A stretch of DNA of 14,574 bases from Acidimicrobiales bacterium (GTDB lineage: Bacteria > Actinomycetota > Acidimicrobiia > Acidimicrobiales > Palsa-688), in NCBI GenBank assembly GCA_030039575.1, contig JASHVH010000466.1, positions 1 to 14,574 of the forward strand, in the 5' to 3' direction. This document shows, piece by piece, positions 8,034 to 14,574 of the stretch (its first letter is position 1; every line of letters starts with the position of its first letter). The position numbers and the translations under genes were made by a program. The notes under the pieces are model-generated. The model saw nothing but the letters and a program-made list of their open reading frames with translations. It was not told the origin of the DNA and searched no databases.

Positions 8034-8846
8034 ATGAACCAGAACATACAGCCCGTGTCCGCCGCCCAATCCGGCAAGGCCTACAGGATGGGCCGGATCT
8101 TCGGCCCCGACGGGAAGACGGTAGTGCTCCCGCTCGACCACGGGACCATGCTCGGTCGAGTAGCCGGCCTGGAAGACCCGGTCAGGGCGCTCGAGACATT
8201 CCTGCCCCTCAGCTGCGACGGCTTCCTCATCGGCCCCGGCCTAGCCTCACGTACGGCACCGATGTTCGCCCACCGCAATGCCCCGGCCCGGTTGCTTACG
8301 GTTGACTCGTACTGGAAAGCGGGAGAGGTGGGCACCACGGCAATGATCGCTGCCATCGCCAGCGCGGCGGCGCTCGGCGTCGATGCCGTCAAGGTCCTCA
8401 TGCCATGGAACACGCCGGCGGCGGGCCGGGCCGCCACCGTCAACATGGTCTCGTCGGTCGTCCAAGCGGCTGCCCCGCTCGGGCTCCCCGTAATGGCCGA
8501 GCCGATCGCATTTGAAATGGAACGCGGCCCTGAAGCGGTACAGGTCGAGGCCGACGGCTGCCGCGTGGCAATGGAGCTCGGGGTCGATATCCTCAAGGTG
8601 GCCTACCCGGGTGACGTGGGCACCCTGGCCTCGTGGCACTCGGAACTGCACCTCCCGATCGTCATGCTCGGAGGCCCGCAGGGCGGCGCCACAAGCGACC
8701 TTTTGTCGATGGTCTCGGACGCCATTAGAGCGGGGGCCAACGGGATCGTGATCGGCCGCCGCGTATGGCAACGGCCCATTGACGAAGCGGCCAGCCTCCT
8801 GGAAAAGCTCTATGCCATCGTCCACGGCACCCCCGTGTCCGTCTGA
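8034..8846 (+). CDS. Class I aldolase of the LacD/LsrF/DeoC type
   Basis: TIM-barrel Schiff-base aldolase/thiolase of 270 residues. It opens like LsrF and archaeal-type fructose-bisphosphate aldolases: MGRIFGPDG followed by VLPLDHGTM (D35-H36-G37). The likely Schiff-base lysine is K188 in DILKVAYPGD, equivalent in position to the LsrF active lysine. Phosphate-binding loops are GGPQGG (213-218) and the late IGRRVWQ (241-246), so the substrate is probably phosphorylated. The frame is open to 7815, but AAAGGG seven bases before the ATG at 8034 and the overlap with the GH67 5' end favour the short form. It is divergent from the alpha-glucuronidase and converges on dhaL. Beside an FGGY kinase and DhaKL it may split a keto-sugar phosphate; the exact substrate is unknown. 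Alternatives are an LsrF-like thiolase or a fructose-bisphosphate aldolase. Confidence 0.87.
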   Translation: MNQNIQPVSAAQSGKAYRMGRIFGPDGKTVVLPLDHGTMLGRVAGLEDPVRALETFLPLSCDGFLIGPGLASRTAPMFAHRNAPARLLTVDSYWKAGEVGTTAMIAAIASAAALGVDAVKVLMPWNTPAAGRAATVNMVSSVVQAAAPLGLPVMAEPIAFEMERGPEAVQVEADGCRVAMELGVDILKVAYPGDVGTLASWHSELHLPIVMLGGPQGGATSDLLSMVSDAIRAGANGIVIGRRVWQRPIDEAASLLEKLYAIVHGTPVSV

Positions 8847-8870
8847 GGCGTGCCGGCTGGTCTTGGCGCC

Positions 8871-8891
8871 GGCCTCGGCAGTAGCGAGGCC
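8871..8891. terminator. Candidate bidirectional terminator hairpin
   Basis: Arms GGCCTCG (8871-8877) and CGAGGCC (8885-8891) form a perfect 7-bp stem with a seven-base loop, in the 45-nt gap between the convergent stops of the aldolase (8846) and dhaL (8892). The position suits termination from both sides. There is no T-tract on either strand, so it would be a high-GC type of terminator at best. Confidence 0.5.
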
Positions 8892-9521
8892 TCAGCCCGA
8901 CCTGGCGTGGGCCGCCACGGCCTCCATGGCGATGGCCAACATCACGCATCCGGCGTCGGGATGGCCTTTGGCCCGTTCCGGGGCCCAGCTCGCTCGCCCG
9001 GCTTTGGGCTCCATTTCGGCCGTGGCCTCAGCCGCCGCCTTGGCAGACCGCGCCGCCAGCTCGAGCGTCTCTGCGGTGCCCAGGTCCGAACTGAGCGACA
9101 GCTGCAGGCTGTCCGTCACCGCGTCCAGGCCGTCCACCAGCGTCCGGTCGCCAACAGCCGCTTTTCCTCTCGCTTCGATGCCCTTCAACGCCGCTTCGAA
9201 CGCCCGCACGAGCGCCTCCACTGTGTCTACGGGCGGGTCCGCCAACGCCTTGCCCGCCCGGAGGAAACCGGTGGCGACGAGAGTCCCGCTCGTCGACGGC
9301 GCGCTGCGGGCGATGGCCGCCCCGCAACTGGACAGCAACTGGCCCACGCTCAGTCCCTCGCTCCCGGCCAGCACGTCCTTGAGCGCCTCTGCGGCCTGAG
9401 ACATCGTGATGCCGAGGTCCCCGTCGCCGGCGTAACCGTCAAGCCGGTTGAGCTCGGCCGCCGACCCTTCGACGGCGTCCGCGGCAACGGAAAGATAACC
9501 GGCTAGCCCGCTGGCAGTCAC
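8892..9521 (-). CDS. dhaL: DhaL, nucleotide-binding subunit of a dihydroxyacetone-type kinase
   Basis: All-helical subunit that carries ADP/ATP and magnesium and phosphorylates the ketone held by DhaK. It has 209 residues, the usual size for a stand-alone DhaL. The start is GTG at 9521, with GAGGCGG eight bases upstream (9530-9536) and five bases after the dhaK stop; a longer frame upstream overlaps dhaK and is not used. Magnesium ligands sit in LDGYAGDGDLG as D28, D33 and D35, the spacing known from E. coli DhaL. Other family blocks are STSGTL (nucleotide loop), KAAVGDRTLVDGLD and the late GRASWAPERAKGHPDAG. The GDGD motif is followed by Leu rather than the common His or Cys. No DhaM gene is present, so either ATP is used directly or the PTS partner lies elsewhere; the substrate could be dihydroxyacetone or a relative such as erythrulose. 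Confidence 0.9.
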   Translation of the reverse strand: MTASGLAGYLSVAADAVEGSAAELNRLDGYAGDGDLGITMSQAAEALKDVLAGSEGLSVGQLLSSCGAAIARSAPSTSGTLVATGFLRAGKALADPPVDTVEALVRAFEAALKGIEARGKAAVGDRTLVDGLDAVTDSLQLSLSSDLGTAETLELAARSAKAAAEATAEMEPKAGRASWAPERAKGHPDAGCVMLAIAMEAVAAHARSG

Positions 9522-9526
9522 CGCCG

Positions 9527-10528
9527 TTACCGCCTCACCACAAAGGGTGACTCGCAGGGCGCGTCCAGAAGCCTCAGGATCTCGTCGTCCAGCCTTAACA
9601 CCGACACCGATGCGCCTGCCATCTCCAGAGAAGTGGCGTACTCGCCGACCCACGTCCACCGCACCGTTACCCCCGAGGACGCAAGGGCGGCGTGGACGGA
9701 ACGGAACAGGACGTAAAGCTCCTCCCTCGGTGTGGCCCCGAGGCCGTTCACAAGCACAGCTGCTTCGTCTCCGGAACGGAACGGCAGGTCGGCGACGATG
9801 CGCCCAACGAGTTGCCCCGCGATCTCGGAGGCCGGCTCGAGGGAGCCGCGCCCGACCCCGGGCTCGCCATGGATGCCCATGCCGATCTCCATTTCCCCTG
9901 CCGCCAGGCTGAAAGTCGGCTCGCCCGCGGCCGGCACCACGCACGGCGACAGCGCCACTCCCATCGACCGGAGCCCCGAAGCCGCCCGCTCCACTACCGC
10001 CACGACGTCTTCGAGTGAGGCACCTTCTTCGGCTCGTGCGCCCGCCACCTTGTAGAGCAAGGCAATGCCGGCGACGCCCCGGCGGCGGCTCTCGGGCCCG
10101 GCGGGGGCGGACGCCACGTCGTCGGTGCCCAGCACGGTGGAGGTTTCGATCCCTTCCTCCGAGGCCAGCTCGGCAGCCAGGTCGAAGTTCATCACGTCGC
10201 CCCCGTAGTTGCCGTACAGGTAGAGCACCCCCGTCCCGCCGTCGACAGCCCTGGTCGCCTCCAGGATCTGCTCCGAACTGGGGGAGGCGAACACGTCCCC
10301 CACGGCCACCCCGTCCGCCAGGCCATACCCTACATAGCCGAGGAACAGGGGCAGGTGCCCCGAACCCCCGCCCGTGACGATCCCGACCTTGCCCTCCGAT
10401 GGGGCGCCGGCGCGGACGAGCACGCGCCGGGCGGGTGAGCGCAGGCTTTCCGGATGGGCGAGGAGGATGCCCTCGAGCATCTCGTCCACAAAAGCCTTGG
10501 GTTCGTTGATGATCTTTTGCATGGGCAT
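9527..10528 (-). CDS. dhaK: DhaK, substrate-binding subunit of a dihydroxyacetone-type kinase
   Basis: Binds a short ketose covalently through a histidine and presents it to DhaL. It has 333 residues, full length for the family. The visible active-site set is GGGSGH (53-58), with H58 in the substrate pocket, NYGGDVMNFD with D111, and the covalent histidine H220 in EIGMGIHGEPG. The segment after GGGSGH reads LPLFLGYVG, not the classic EPAHAGFVG, which points to a divergent subfamily and possibly a different ketone. The ATG at 10528 is chosen over an internal ATG two codons later because AGGGGG lies six bases upstream. It is 25 nt after the FGGY kinase stop and five bases before dhaL, so the three genes form one operon. 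Confidence 0.93.
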   Translation of the reverse strand: MPMQKIINEPKAFVDEMLEGILLAHPESLRSPARRVLVRAGAPSEGKVGIVTGGGSGHLPLFLGYVGYGLADGVAVGDVFASPSSEQILEATRAVDGGTGVLYLYGNYGGDVMNFDLAAELASEEGIETSTVLGTDDVASAPAGPESRRRGVAGIALLYKVAGARAEEGASLEDVVAVVERAASGLRSMGVALSPCVVPAAGEPTFSLAAGEMEIGMGIHGEPGVGRGSLEPASEIAGQLVGRIVADLPFRSGDEAAVLVNGLGATPREELYVLFRSVHAALASSGVTVRWTWVGEYATSLEMAGASVSVLRLDDEILRLLDAPCESPFVVRR

Positions 10529-10553
10529 TGTGCGCCCCCTATCTGATCAGCCC

Positions 10554-11990
10554 TTATCTGACTGGGCTTAGCGGGTTTCGCGGACCTCGGTCTTCTTGCT
10601 CGGCCGAGGTTAGGTCGGGGGGCTTCGGGAAGGCATCTGGGCCGCTGAACAACCCCGCCGCGCAGCCCCCGAACAGGGCGGCCCCTCGAGCCCCGGCCTC
10701 GACGACGTCGGGCCAGCGCACCCGGGAGAGGAGGCGACGCTTCCGCTCGCGTAAACCGGCCAGGTGCGACCACCCGCCCGTAAGGACGAGCTCGTCCGCC
10801 GGCCCCGCCTCCACCTCGGTGGCCCGTAACAGGCGGGCGGCACCTTCAGCGACCTCGTCGAGGGCGGCGTTCCACAGCGCGGACGGGGAGGCGTCGGGGC
10901 CGATACCCGTAAGCGACGGGAAGGAATCGGGCCCCTCTCGGACGACGCGCAGGGGACCGGCGGTGACCCCTGTGGCGGCCTGGTCGAAATGGGCAAGCCC
11001 CTCGTCGTCTATGCCGAGCAAACGGAGGACCGGACCGAGCACGAGCCCCAGGGTTTGCCCACCGAAGAGCGAGTACTTTTCGGGCACGGTATGCCAGCCG
11101 GCGGTGAGACCGGACGCCACCACCACGCGCAACCGGTCCTCGGCGATCGGCGCTACCGTCCTGACCAGGCCTTCGGCCGAGCCGCAGGAGTCGAGCAGTG
11201 CCCCGGGGCCGGTCGCCCCTGTACCGGCGGCGACGCAGATGTGGTCATGGCCCGCCGACGCCAGCGCGGACCCCCGCAACCGCTCGAGCGACCTGGTCGC
11301 GCCGCCGCACGCACCGCTAAACGTCCGCAACGAGCCTTCCGTCACCCGCCCCACGAGCTGGCCAGCCTGGACAACCGGCGGGAACAAGTTCAACGGCACG
11401 CCCGCCCACTCGAGCCCTTCCTCCCACCATCTCCGCCCTTCGAGCAAAAGTGCGCCTGTGCACGAAGCCAGCGACGCCTCGGCCACCTGCTCTCCTCCCA
11501 GGGCATGGACTACCCAGTCGGCGACGCTAAGCGCCCGCACCGCCGCACTACCTTGGTGGCGGGAGCGCCACGCCAGCTTCACCAGCGTGCATTTAGGGGA
11601 GGGAGCCAGTCCTGTGCGTCCCGAGAAGGTTGGCCCGTCAAAGGCCCGGACCAGGTCCGCGGCTTCCTTATCGCCGCGAGTGTCGTACCAGGCGATGGCA
11701 GGCGCCACAGGCTCCCCGTGCTTGCCCAGGAGGGCTACTGTCTCGGCCATGCTGGTGACGCCGACCCCGATCACCTCCCCCCCTGGAGCCAGTTCGAGGG
11801 CGGTGCCCACCGCCCGGCCCACGGCATCGAGGACTTCGAGCGGGCCGAGTTCGGCACCGGTCGGTACCTGGTGCCAAGGCGTGGGGACGCTGCCCCATGA
11901 GACCTCCACGCCCTCCGGGCTCACGACTGCCGCTTTTGTCATGGTGGTGCCGATATCGACGCCCACCAGCAGTTCACCCGGTCCCTGCAT
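10554..11990 (-). CDS. FGGY-family sugar kinase, substrate unknown
   Basis: ATP-dependent kinase of the actin-like fold, 478 residues, near the usual 480-520. DIGTTMTKA (12-20) is the N-terminal phosphate loop. TSMAE and AWYDTRG follow in the first domain. GHDH with D249 matches the catalytic aspartate position of xylulokinase and gluconokinase relatives, and LVLTGGWSH is the adenosine-binding segment of the second domain. The ATG at 11990 has AAGGTGG upstream. It is the first gene of an operon with dhaK and dhaL and is divergent from the CUT2 importer, so it probably phosphorylates the sugar that importer brings in. The sequence does not show which sugar: xylulokinase-, gluconokinase- and LsrK-like roles are all possible. 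Confidence 0.9.
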   Translation of the reverse strand: MQGPGELLVGVDIGTTMTKAAVVSPEGVEVSWGSVPTPWHQVPTGAELGPLEVLDAVGRAVGTALELAPGGEVIGVGVTSMAETVALLGKHGEPVAPAIAWYDTRGDKEAADLVRAFDGPTFSGRTGLAPSPKCTLVKLAWRSRHQGSAAVRALSVADWVVHALGGEQVAEASLASCTGALLLEGRRWWEEGLEWAGVPLNLFPPVVQAGQLVGRVTEGSLRTFSGACGGATRSLERLRGSALASAGHDHICVAAGTGATGPGALLDSCGSAEGLVRTVAPIAEDRLRVVVASGLTAGWHTVPEKYSLFGGQTLGLVLGPVLRLLGIDDEGLAHFDQAATGVTAGPLRVVREGPDSFPSLTGIGPDASPSALWNAALDEVAEGAARLLRATEVEAGPADELVLTGGWSHLAGLRERKRRLLSRVRWPDVVEAGARGAALFGGCAAGLFSGPDAFPKPPDLTSAEQEDRGPRNPLSPVR

Positions 11991-11999
11991 CTCGTTTCA

Positions 12000-12017
12000 C
12001 CACCTTGACAAGGGTGG
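12000..12017. promoter_or_regulatory. Operator-like inverted repeat with a TTGACA hexamer
   Basis: In the 96-nt gap between the kinase start (11990) and the ATPase start (12087), the arms CCACCTTG (12000-12007) and CAAGGGTGG (12009-12017) form an inverted repeat around one base, perfect except for one extra G. It contains TTGACA (12005-12010), a consensus -35 hexamer reading toward the ATPase, but no good -10 lies 16-18 bases on. On the minus strand the same bases include the kinase Shine-Dalgarno. It could be an operator serving both directions. Confidence 0.45.
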
Positions 12018-12075
12018 CGCGACCCGAAAGCCTGTACTGACTATGGACTTGTGCTCGCGGAGCGCGCCGCGGCGC

Positions 12076-12089
12076 GGAGGCCGGACGTG
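12076..12089 (+). promoter_or_regulatory. Shine-Dalgarno deciding the ATPase start
   Basis: GGAGG at 12076-12080 lies six bases before a GTG at 12087. The frame also has starts at 12051, 12174 and 12192; none has a comparable ribosome site, although those at 12174 and 12192 would give an N-terminus closer to the family norm. Confidence 0.6.
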
Positions 12090-12956
12090 GTAGCCGACGA
12101 ACCCCGGTTCGGTGACGGAGGCGGGCCCCGGGATGCGGACGGTCCGGGCCGTCAGGCCGGAACTGACGGGGGCGTGGCCGTCGACGGTGAGGTGCCGGTG
12201 ATCGCCGTGAGGGGCATCACCAAGCATTTCGGCAGCATACAGGCCCTCAGAGGTGTGGATCTTGACGTCCGCCGAGGTGAAGTGGTGGGCCTTGTCGGCG
12301 ATAACGGGGCCGGCAAGTCGACGCTCGTGAACATTCTGTCAGGCGCGCTTCAGCCCAACGGCGGGACGATCCTGGTTGATGGTAAGGCCGTGACCTTTGG
12401 GTCTTCGCTCGAGGCCCGCCGGCTCGGGATCGAGACCGTGTACCAGGACCTTTCCCTTGCCCCCGACCTGAGCGTGTGGGCCAACATCTTCCTGGGTCGA
12501 GAGGAGACGGTCAAGGGACCGCTCCGGGTGTTCGGCTGGCTCGACCGCCGGGCCATGGCCCGCTCTGCCGAGGCCGACCTCGAGCGCACCCGCATCCGCA
12601 TCGGCTCGGTGAGCTCCCTCGCCGGCCGTCTGTCGGGTGGCCAGCGCCAGGCCATCGCCGTCGGCCGGGCCGTGGCCTGGGGTTCGAAGGTGATCCTGAT
12701 GGACGAGCCCACGGCCGCCCTCGGCGTTGAGCAGCAAGAGAGAGTTGGCCAACTGGTCCGGTCCGTTTGCGAAAACGGCGTGCCCGTCCTGTTCATCAGC
12801 CACAACTTGCCCCAGGTGCACAAGATCTGCGACAGGGTGGTGGTCCTGTTCCAGGGCCGGGTAGTTGCCAACCTGCGCCCGGCCGAGTCCTCGGTGGACG
12901 AGATCGTAGCGTGGATAACCGGCGCCGCCATGGGAGGCGCCCGCAGTGGCCTCTAA
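12087..12956 (+). CDS. CUT2 sugar ABC transporter ATPase, single nucleotide-binding domain
   Basis: Energises import through the permease encoded 27 nt downstream. It has 289 residues from the preferred GTG. Walker A is GDNGAGKST (K77), the Q-loop is VYQDLSL, the signature is LSGGQRQAIAVGRA, Walker B is ILMDEPTAAL and the switch histidine is in LFISHNL. It matches the N-terminal half of RbsA/XylG-type proteins, which usually carry two fused domains (about 500 residues); here there is only one, as in the FrcA type, so it should act as a homodimer. The first 35 or so residues are Gly/Asp-rich and not part of the fold, so the real start may be 12174 or 12192. It is the first gene of the ATPase-permease-binding protein operon and is divergent from the FGGY kinase. 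Confidence 0.92.
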   Translation: MVADEPRFGDGGGPRDADGPGRQAGTDGGVAVDGEVPVIAVRGITKHFGSIQALRGVDLDVRRGEVVGLVGDNGAGKSTLVNILSGALQPNGGTILVDGKAVTFGSSLEARRLGIETVYQDLSLAPDLSVWANIFLGREETVKGPLRVFGWLDRRAMARSAEADLERTRIRIGSVSSLAGRLSGGQRQAIAVGRAVAWGSKVILMDEPTAALGVEQQERVGQLVRSVCENGVPVLFISHNLPQVHKICDRVVVLFQGRVVANLRPAESSVDEIVAWITGAAMGGARSGL

Positions 12957-12983
12957 CTCGAGGTCCGTGAAAGGGCGGGTGGC

Positions 12984-14048
12984 GTGCCCCTAAGGCTTCC
13001 CTCCGCGCTAACCCCGTCGGGGTCGGTCTCACCCGGTGCCGGCCCTGAGGGCGAGGCCACCCCCACGCGAGCGGCTTGGCTCAATTGGGTCGACCGCACC
13101 GGGGACTTCTGGATAGTCGGCGTGCTCGGGCTGATGGTCCTGGTGTTCGGGGTACTGGCGCCCGACCTGTTCACGCGAGCCAGCTGGCTCAACACGTCCC
13201 AGTACGCAGTCGAGTTCCTGCTCCTGGCCATCGGCCAGACTTTCGTGATCATCACCGGGGGTATCGACCTCTCCGACGGGGCCGTGCTCGGTTTCACCGG
13301 GATGGTCTCCGGCGTCGTCATGCAAAGCATGCTCGCCTCTCACGAGAACACCCTGTTCACCACCATCGTCGGGTTCGCGGTTGCGCTGGCGCTGGGGGCG
13401 TTCATCGGGTTCGTAAATGGTTATCTCATTACTCGTCTGAAGCTCCCGCCGTTCATCGTCACCCTCGGTACGCTCACCGCGATCGGCGCCGCCCCCAGCC
13501 TGGTGAACGGGGGCAACGAGATCGTCAACCTCCCGCCCCAGATCGGCACTCTGGGGACAGCCACCATCCTCGGGGGCTGGATCTACGCAACAGTTCTAAT
13601 CGCAGCAGTGGCCTGTGTCATCATGGGCCTGGCGCTCCACCGCACTCGCTACGGGCTGCGCACTTTTGCCATAGGCAGCAACAACGTGGGCGCGCGTCGG
13701 TCCGGTATCAACGTCAACCGCCATCTGGTGATGGTCTATACCGTCTCAGGGACCCTGGCCGGGCTGGCCGGGATGATGGTGACGGCGAACTTCGACACAG
13801 CCACACCTGTCGCTGGCCAGAACGACGAGTTGAGCGCCATAGCCGCCGTCGTCATTGGTGGTGCCAGCCTGTTCGGGGGCCGGGGCACAATGCTCGGCAC
13901 AGTGGTCGGCACCTTCATAATCGCCCTGCTGGTCACCGGCCTGGTGCTGGTAGGCGTGAACGGCAGCTGGGAGCAGGTCGCCACCGGCATCATCGTGGTA
14001 GCTGCAGTGGCGTTGGACCAGGTCCGTCTCCGGTTGGCCGAGCGGTGA
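12984..14048 (+). CDS. CUT2 sugar ABC transporter permease, RbsC type
   Basis: Membrane channel subunit of 354 residues. After a hydrophilic N-terminus of about 40 residues come 8-10 hydrophobic segments, the first at about 43-62 (FWIVGVLGLMVLVFGVLAP). Family blocks are IGQTFVIITGGIDLSDGAVLG in the first half, LPPFIVTLGTL, the cytoplasmic loop RTRYGLRTFAIGSNNVGARRSGI that contacts the ATPase, and AAVVIGGASLFGGRGT near the end. The GTG start has a G-rich ribosome site (GGGCGGG) close upstream. Only one permease gene is present, so it should work as a homodimer, as ribose-type systems do. The substrate is unknown. Confidence 0.94.
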   Translation: MPLRLPSALTPSGSVSPGAGPEGEATPTRAAWLNWVDRTGDFWIVGVLGLMVLVFGVLAPDLFTRASWLNTSQYAVEFLLLAIGQTFVIITGGIDLSDGAVLGFTGMVSGVVMQSMLASHENTLFTTIVGFAVALALGAFIGFVNGYLITRLKLPPFIVTLGTLTAIGAAPSLVNGGNEIVNLPPQIGTLGTATILGGWIYATVLIAAVACVIMGLALHRTRYGLRTFAIGSNNVGARRSGINVNRHLVMVYTVSGTLAGLAGMMVTANFDTATPVAGQNDELSAIAAVVIGGASLFGGRGTMLGTVVGTFIIALLVTGLVLVGVNGSWEQVATGIIVVAAVALDQVRLRLAER

Positions 14049-14097
14049 GCGATTGGGCCCTAACAGTAAAGCGACGACCGTAACCGTCCTACAGATC

Positions 14098-14127
14098 CCT
14101 GGCCGGACGCATCTCGGAAAGGCCAGG
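14098..14127 (+). promoter_or_regulatory. Inverted repeat between permease and binding-protein genes
   Basis: Arms CCTGGCC (14098-14104) and GGCCAGG (14121-14127) are perfect 7-bp complements with 16 bases between, in the 151-nt gap before the binding-protein gene. With the next hairpin it may act in mRNA processing or differential expression of the receptor. Confidence 0.45.
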
Positions 14128-14144
14128 AAGTTCCCAACCAGAAA

Positions 14145-14167
14145 GGCTGAGGGCCGGACCTTCAGCC
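14145..14167 (+). promoter_or_regulatory. Hairpin upstream of the binding-protein gene
   Basis: Arms GGCTGAGG (14145-14152) and CCTTCAGCC (14159-14167) pair over eight base pairs with one bulged T and a six-base loop. It is followed by an A/T-rich stretch (TATATACACAAAAG), unusual in this GC-rich window, which leads to the ribosome site AAAGGA at 14182-14187. It could be a 5' stabilising stem or a processing site. Confidence 0.5.
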
Positions 14168-14199
14168 TATATACACAAAAGAAAGGAAAAGCCCAGCAA

Positions 14200-14574
14200 A
14201 TGATCAAGAGAAATACCCCACGCCGGGGGGGTTGGCGCTCCAGGTTGCTTGCAGCAGGCGCAACCACGTGCCTGGTACCCGGGGCACTGTTCGGCGTGGC
14301 AGCGGGCACCGCAAGTGCCGCCACGAAGTACACCATCGAGCTCATCCCGGGCCTTACCACCGATCCCTTCTACATCACCATGCATTACGGGGCAGAGCAA
14401 GAAGCGGCCAAGCTAGGGGTTACCCTCAAGTGGGCCGGGGGCACTACGTTCTCAGCCACCTCCCAAATACCAGTGGTCAACTCGGTGCTGGCCAGCAAGC
14501 CGAATGCGCTCCTGATCGCCCCGACTGACACCCACGCCTTATTCGGACCGATCGACGCCTATGTGAAAGCCGGC
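14200..14574 (+). CDS. CUT2 sugar ABC transporter solute-binding protein, 3' truncated
   Basis: Secreted receptor for the ATPase/permease pair upstream; 125 codons are visible with no stop before the window ends. The N-terminus is a Sec-type signal peptide: a basic stretch (KRNTPRRGGWRSR), a hydrophobic core from about residue 16, and an ASA cleavage site at 38-40. C24 in ATTC does not sit in a proper lipobox, so a lipoprotein is less likely. The mature start (YTIELIPGLTTDPFYITM, then GAEQEAAKLGV) is the typical first strand and helix of Peripla_BP_4 ribose-type receptors, and NALLIAPTD is the usual third-strand block. AAAGGA lies 12 bases before the ATG, a rather long spacing. The ligand is not deducible from the visible part. 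Confidence 0.9.
   Translation, partial: MIKRNTPRRGGWRSRLLAAGATTCLVPGALFGVAAGTASAATKYTIELIPGLTTDPFYITMHYGAEQEAAKLGVTLKWAGGTTFSATSQIPVVNSVLASKPNALLIAPTDTHALFGPIDAYVKAG

Noticed and set aside
12005..12044. Confident sigma-70 promoter from the TTGACA at 12005
   Set aside because: No acceptable -10 hexamer at 16-18 bases; the nearest TANNNT-like sequences are too far away.
10528..12093. Long plus-strand open frame opposite the FGGY kinase (521 codons)
   Set aside because: Longer than the kinase, but its translation is low-complexity Ser/Pro/Arg/Thr with no family motifs, and it is antisense to a gene with clear FGGY motifs. A GC-rich third-position shadow.
8034..14574. AI-2 (Lsr) uptake and processing system
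   Set aside because: The FGGY kinase, LsrF-like aldolase and CUT2 importer recall lsr, but there is one permease instead of two, a one-domain ATPase, no LsrG and no LsrR, and DhaKL is present. Kept only as an alternative for the aldolase.
1..14574. CRISPR arrays, tRNA/rRNA genes, insertion sequences, phage or defence genes
   Set aside because: No regularly spaced repeats, no transposase or integrase motifs, and no tRNA-like folds were noticed; all long stretches are explained by sugar transport and metabolism genes.

Overview
The window is high-GC, gene-dense DNA that reads like an actinobacterium (Actinomycetota). GTG and TTG starts are common, intergenic gaps are short, and the gene order of a xylobiose-type importer followed by a GH3 enzyme matches the Streptomyces bxl arrangement. 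The phylum is an inference; the class cannot be fixed from the sequence. No RNA genes, CRISPR arrays, insertion sequences or transcription-regulator genes were found.

Left part (1-7919): a xylan side-chain and oligosaccharide module. On the plus strand lie the 3' part of a solute-binding protein gene (CUT1 family), two MalF/MalG-type permease genes and a GH3 beta-xylosidase/beta-glucosidase gene, with no ATPase gene. Facing them on the minus strand is a GH67 alpha-glucuronidase, which removes (4-O-methyl)glucuronic acid from xylo-oligosaccharides. As given, it is split by a one-base frameshift. Together these would import decorated xylo-oligosaccharides and break them down in the cytosol to xylose and glucuronate.

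Right part (8034-14574): a second sugar module built around C3 chemistry. A class I aldolase of the LacD/LsrF/DeoC type lies on the plus strand, divergent from the GH67 gene. It converges on a minus-strand operon encoding an FGGY sugar kinase, DhaK and DhaL, with no DhaM. Divergent from the kinase is a CUT2 (ribose-type) importer: a single-domain ATPase, one permease, and a periplasmic-type binding protein cut off by the window end. A plausible but unproven route is CUT2 uptake, phosphorylation by the FGGY kinase, aldol cleavage releasing dihydroxyacetone (or a similar ketone), and its phosphorylation by DhaKL to a triose phosphate.

Several inverted repeats sit at gene borders. The most striking are a 10-bp stem with a GAAA loop between the first binding-protein gene and its permeases, and two overlapping, mutually competing hairpins in the aldolase leader, one of which covers the ribosome binding site.
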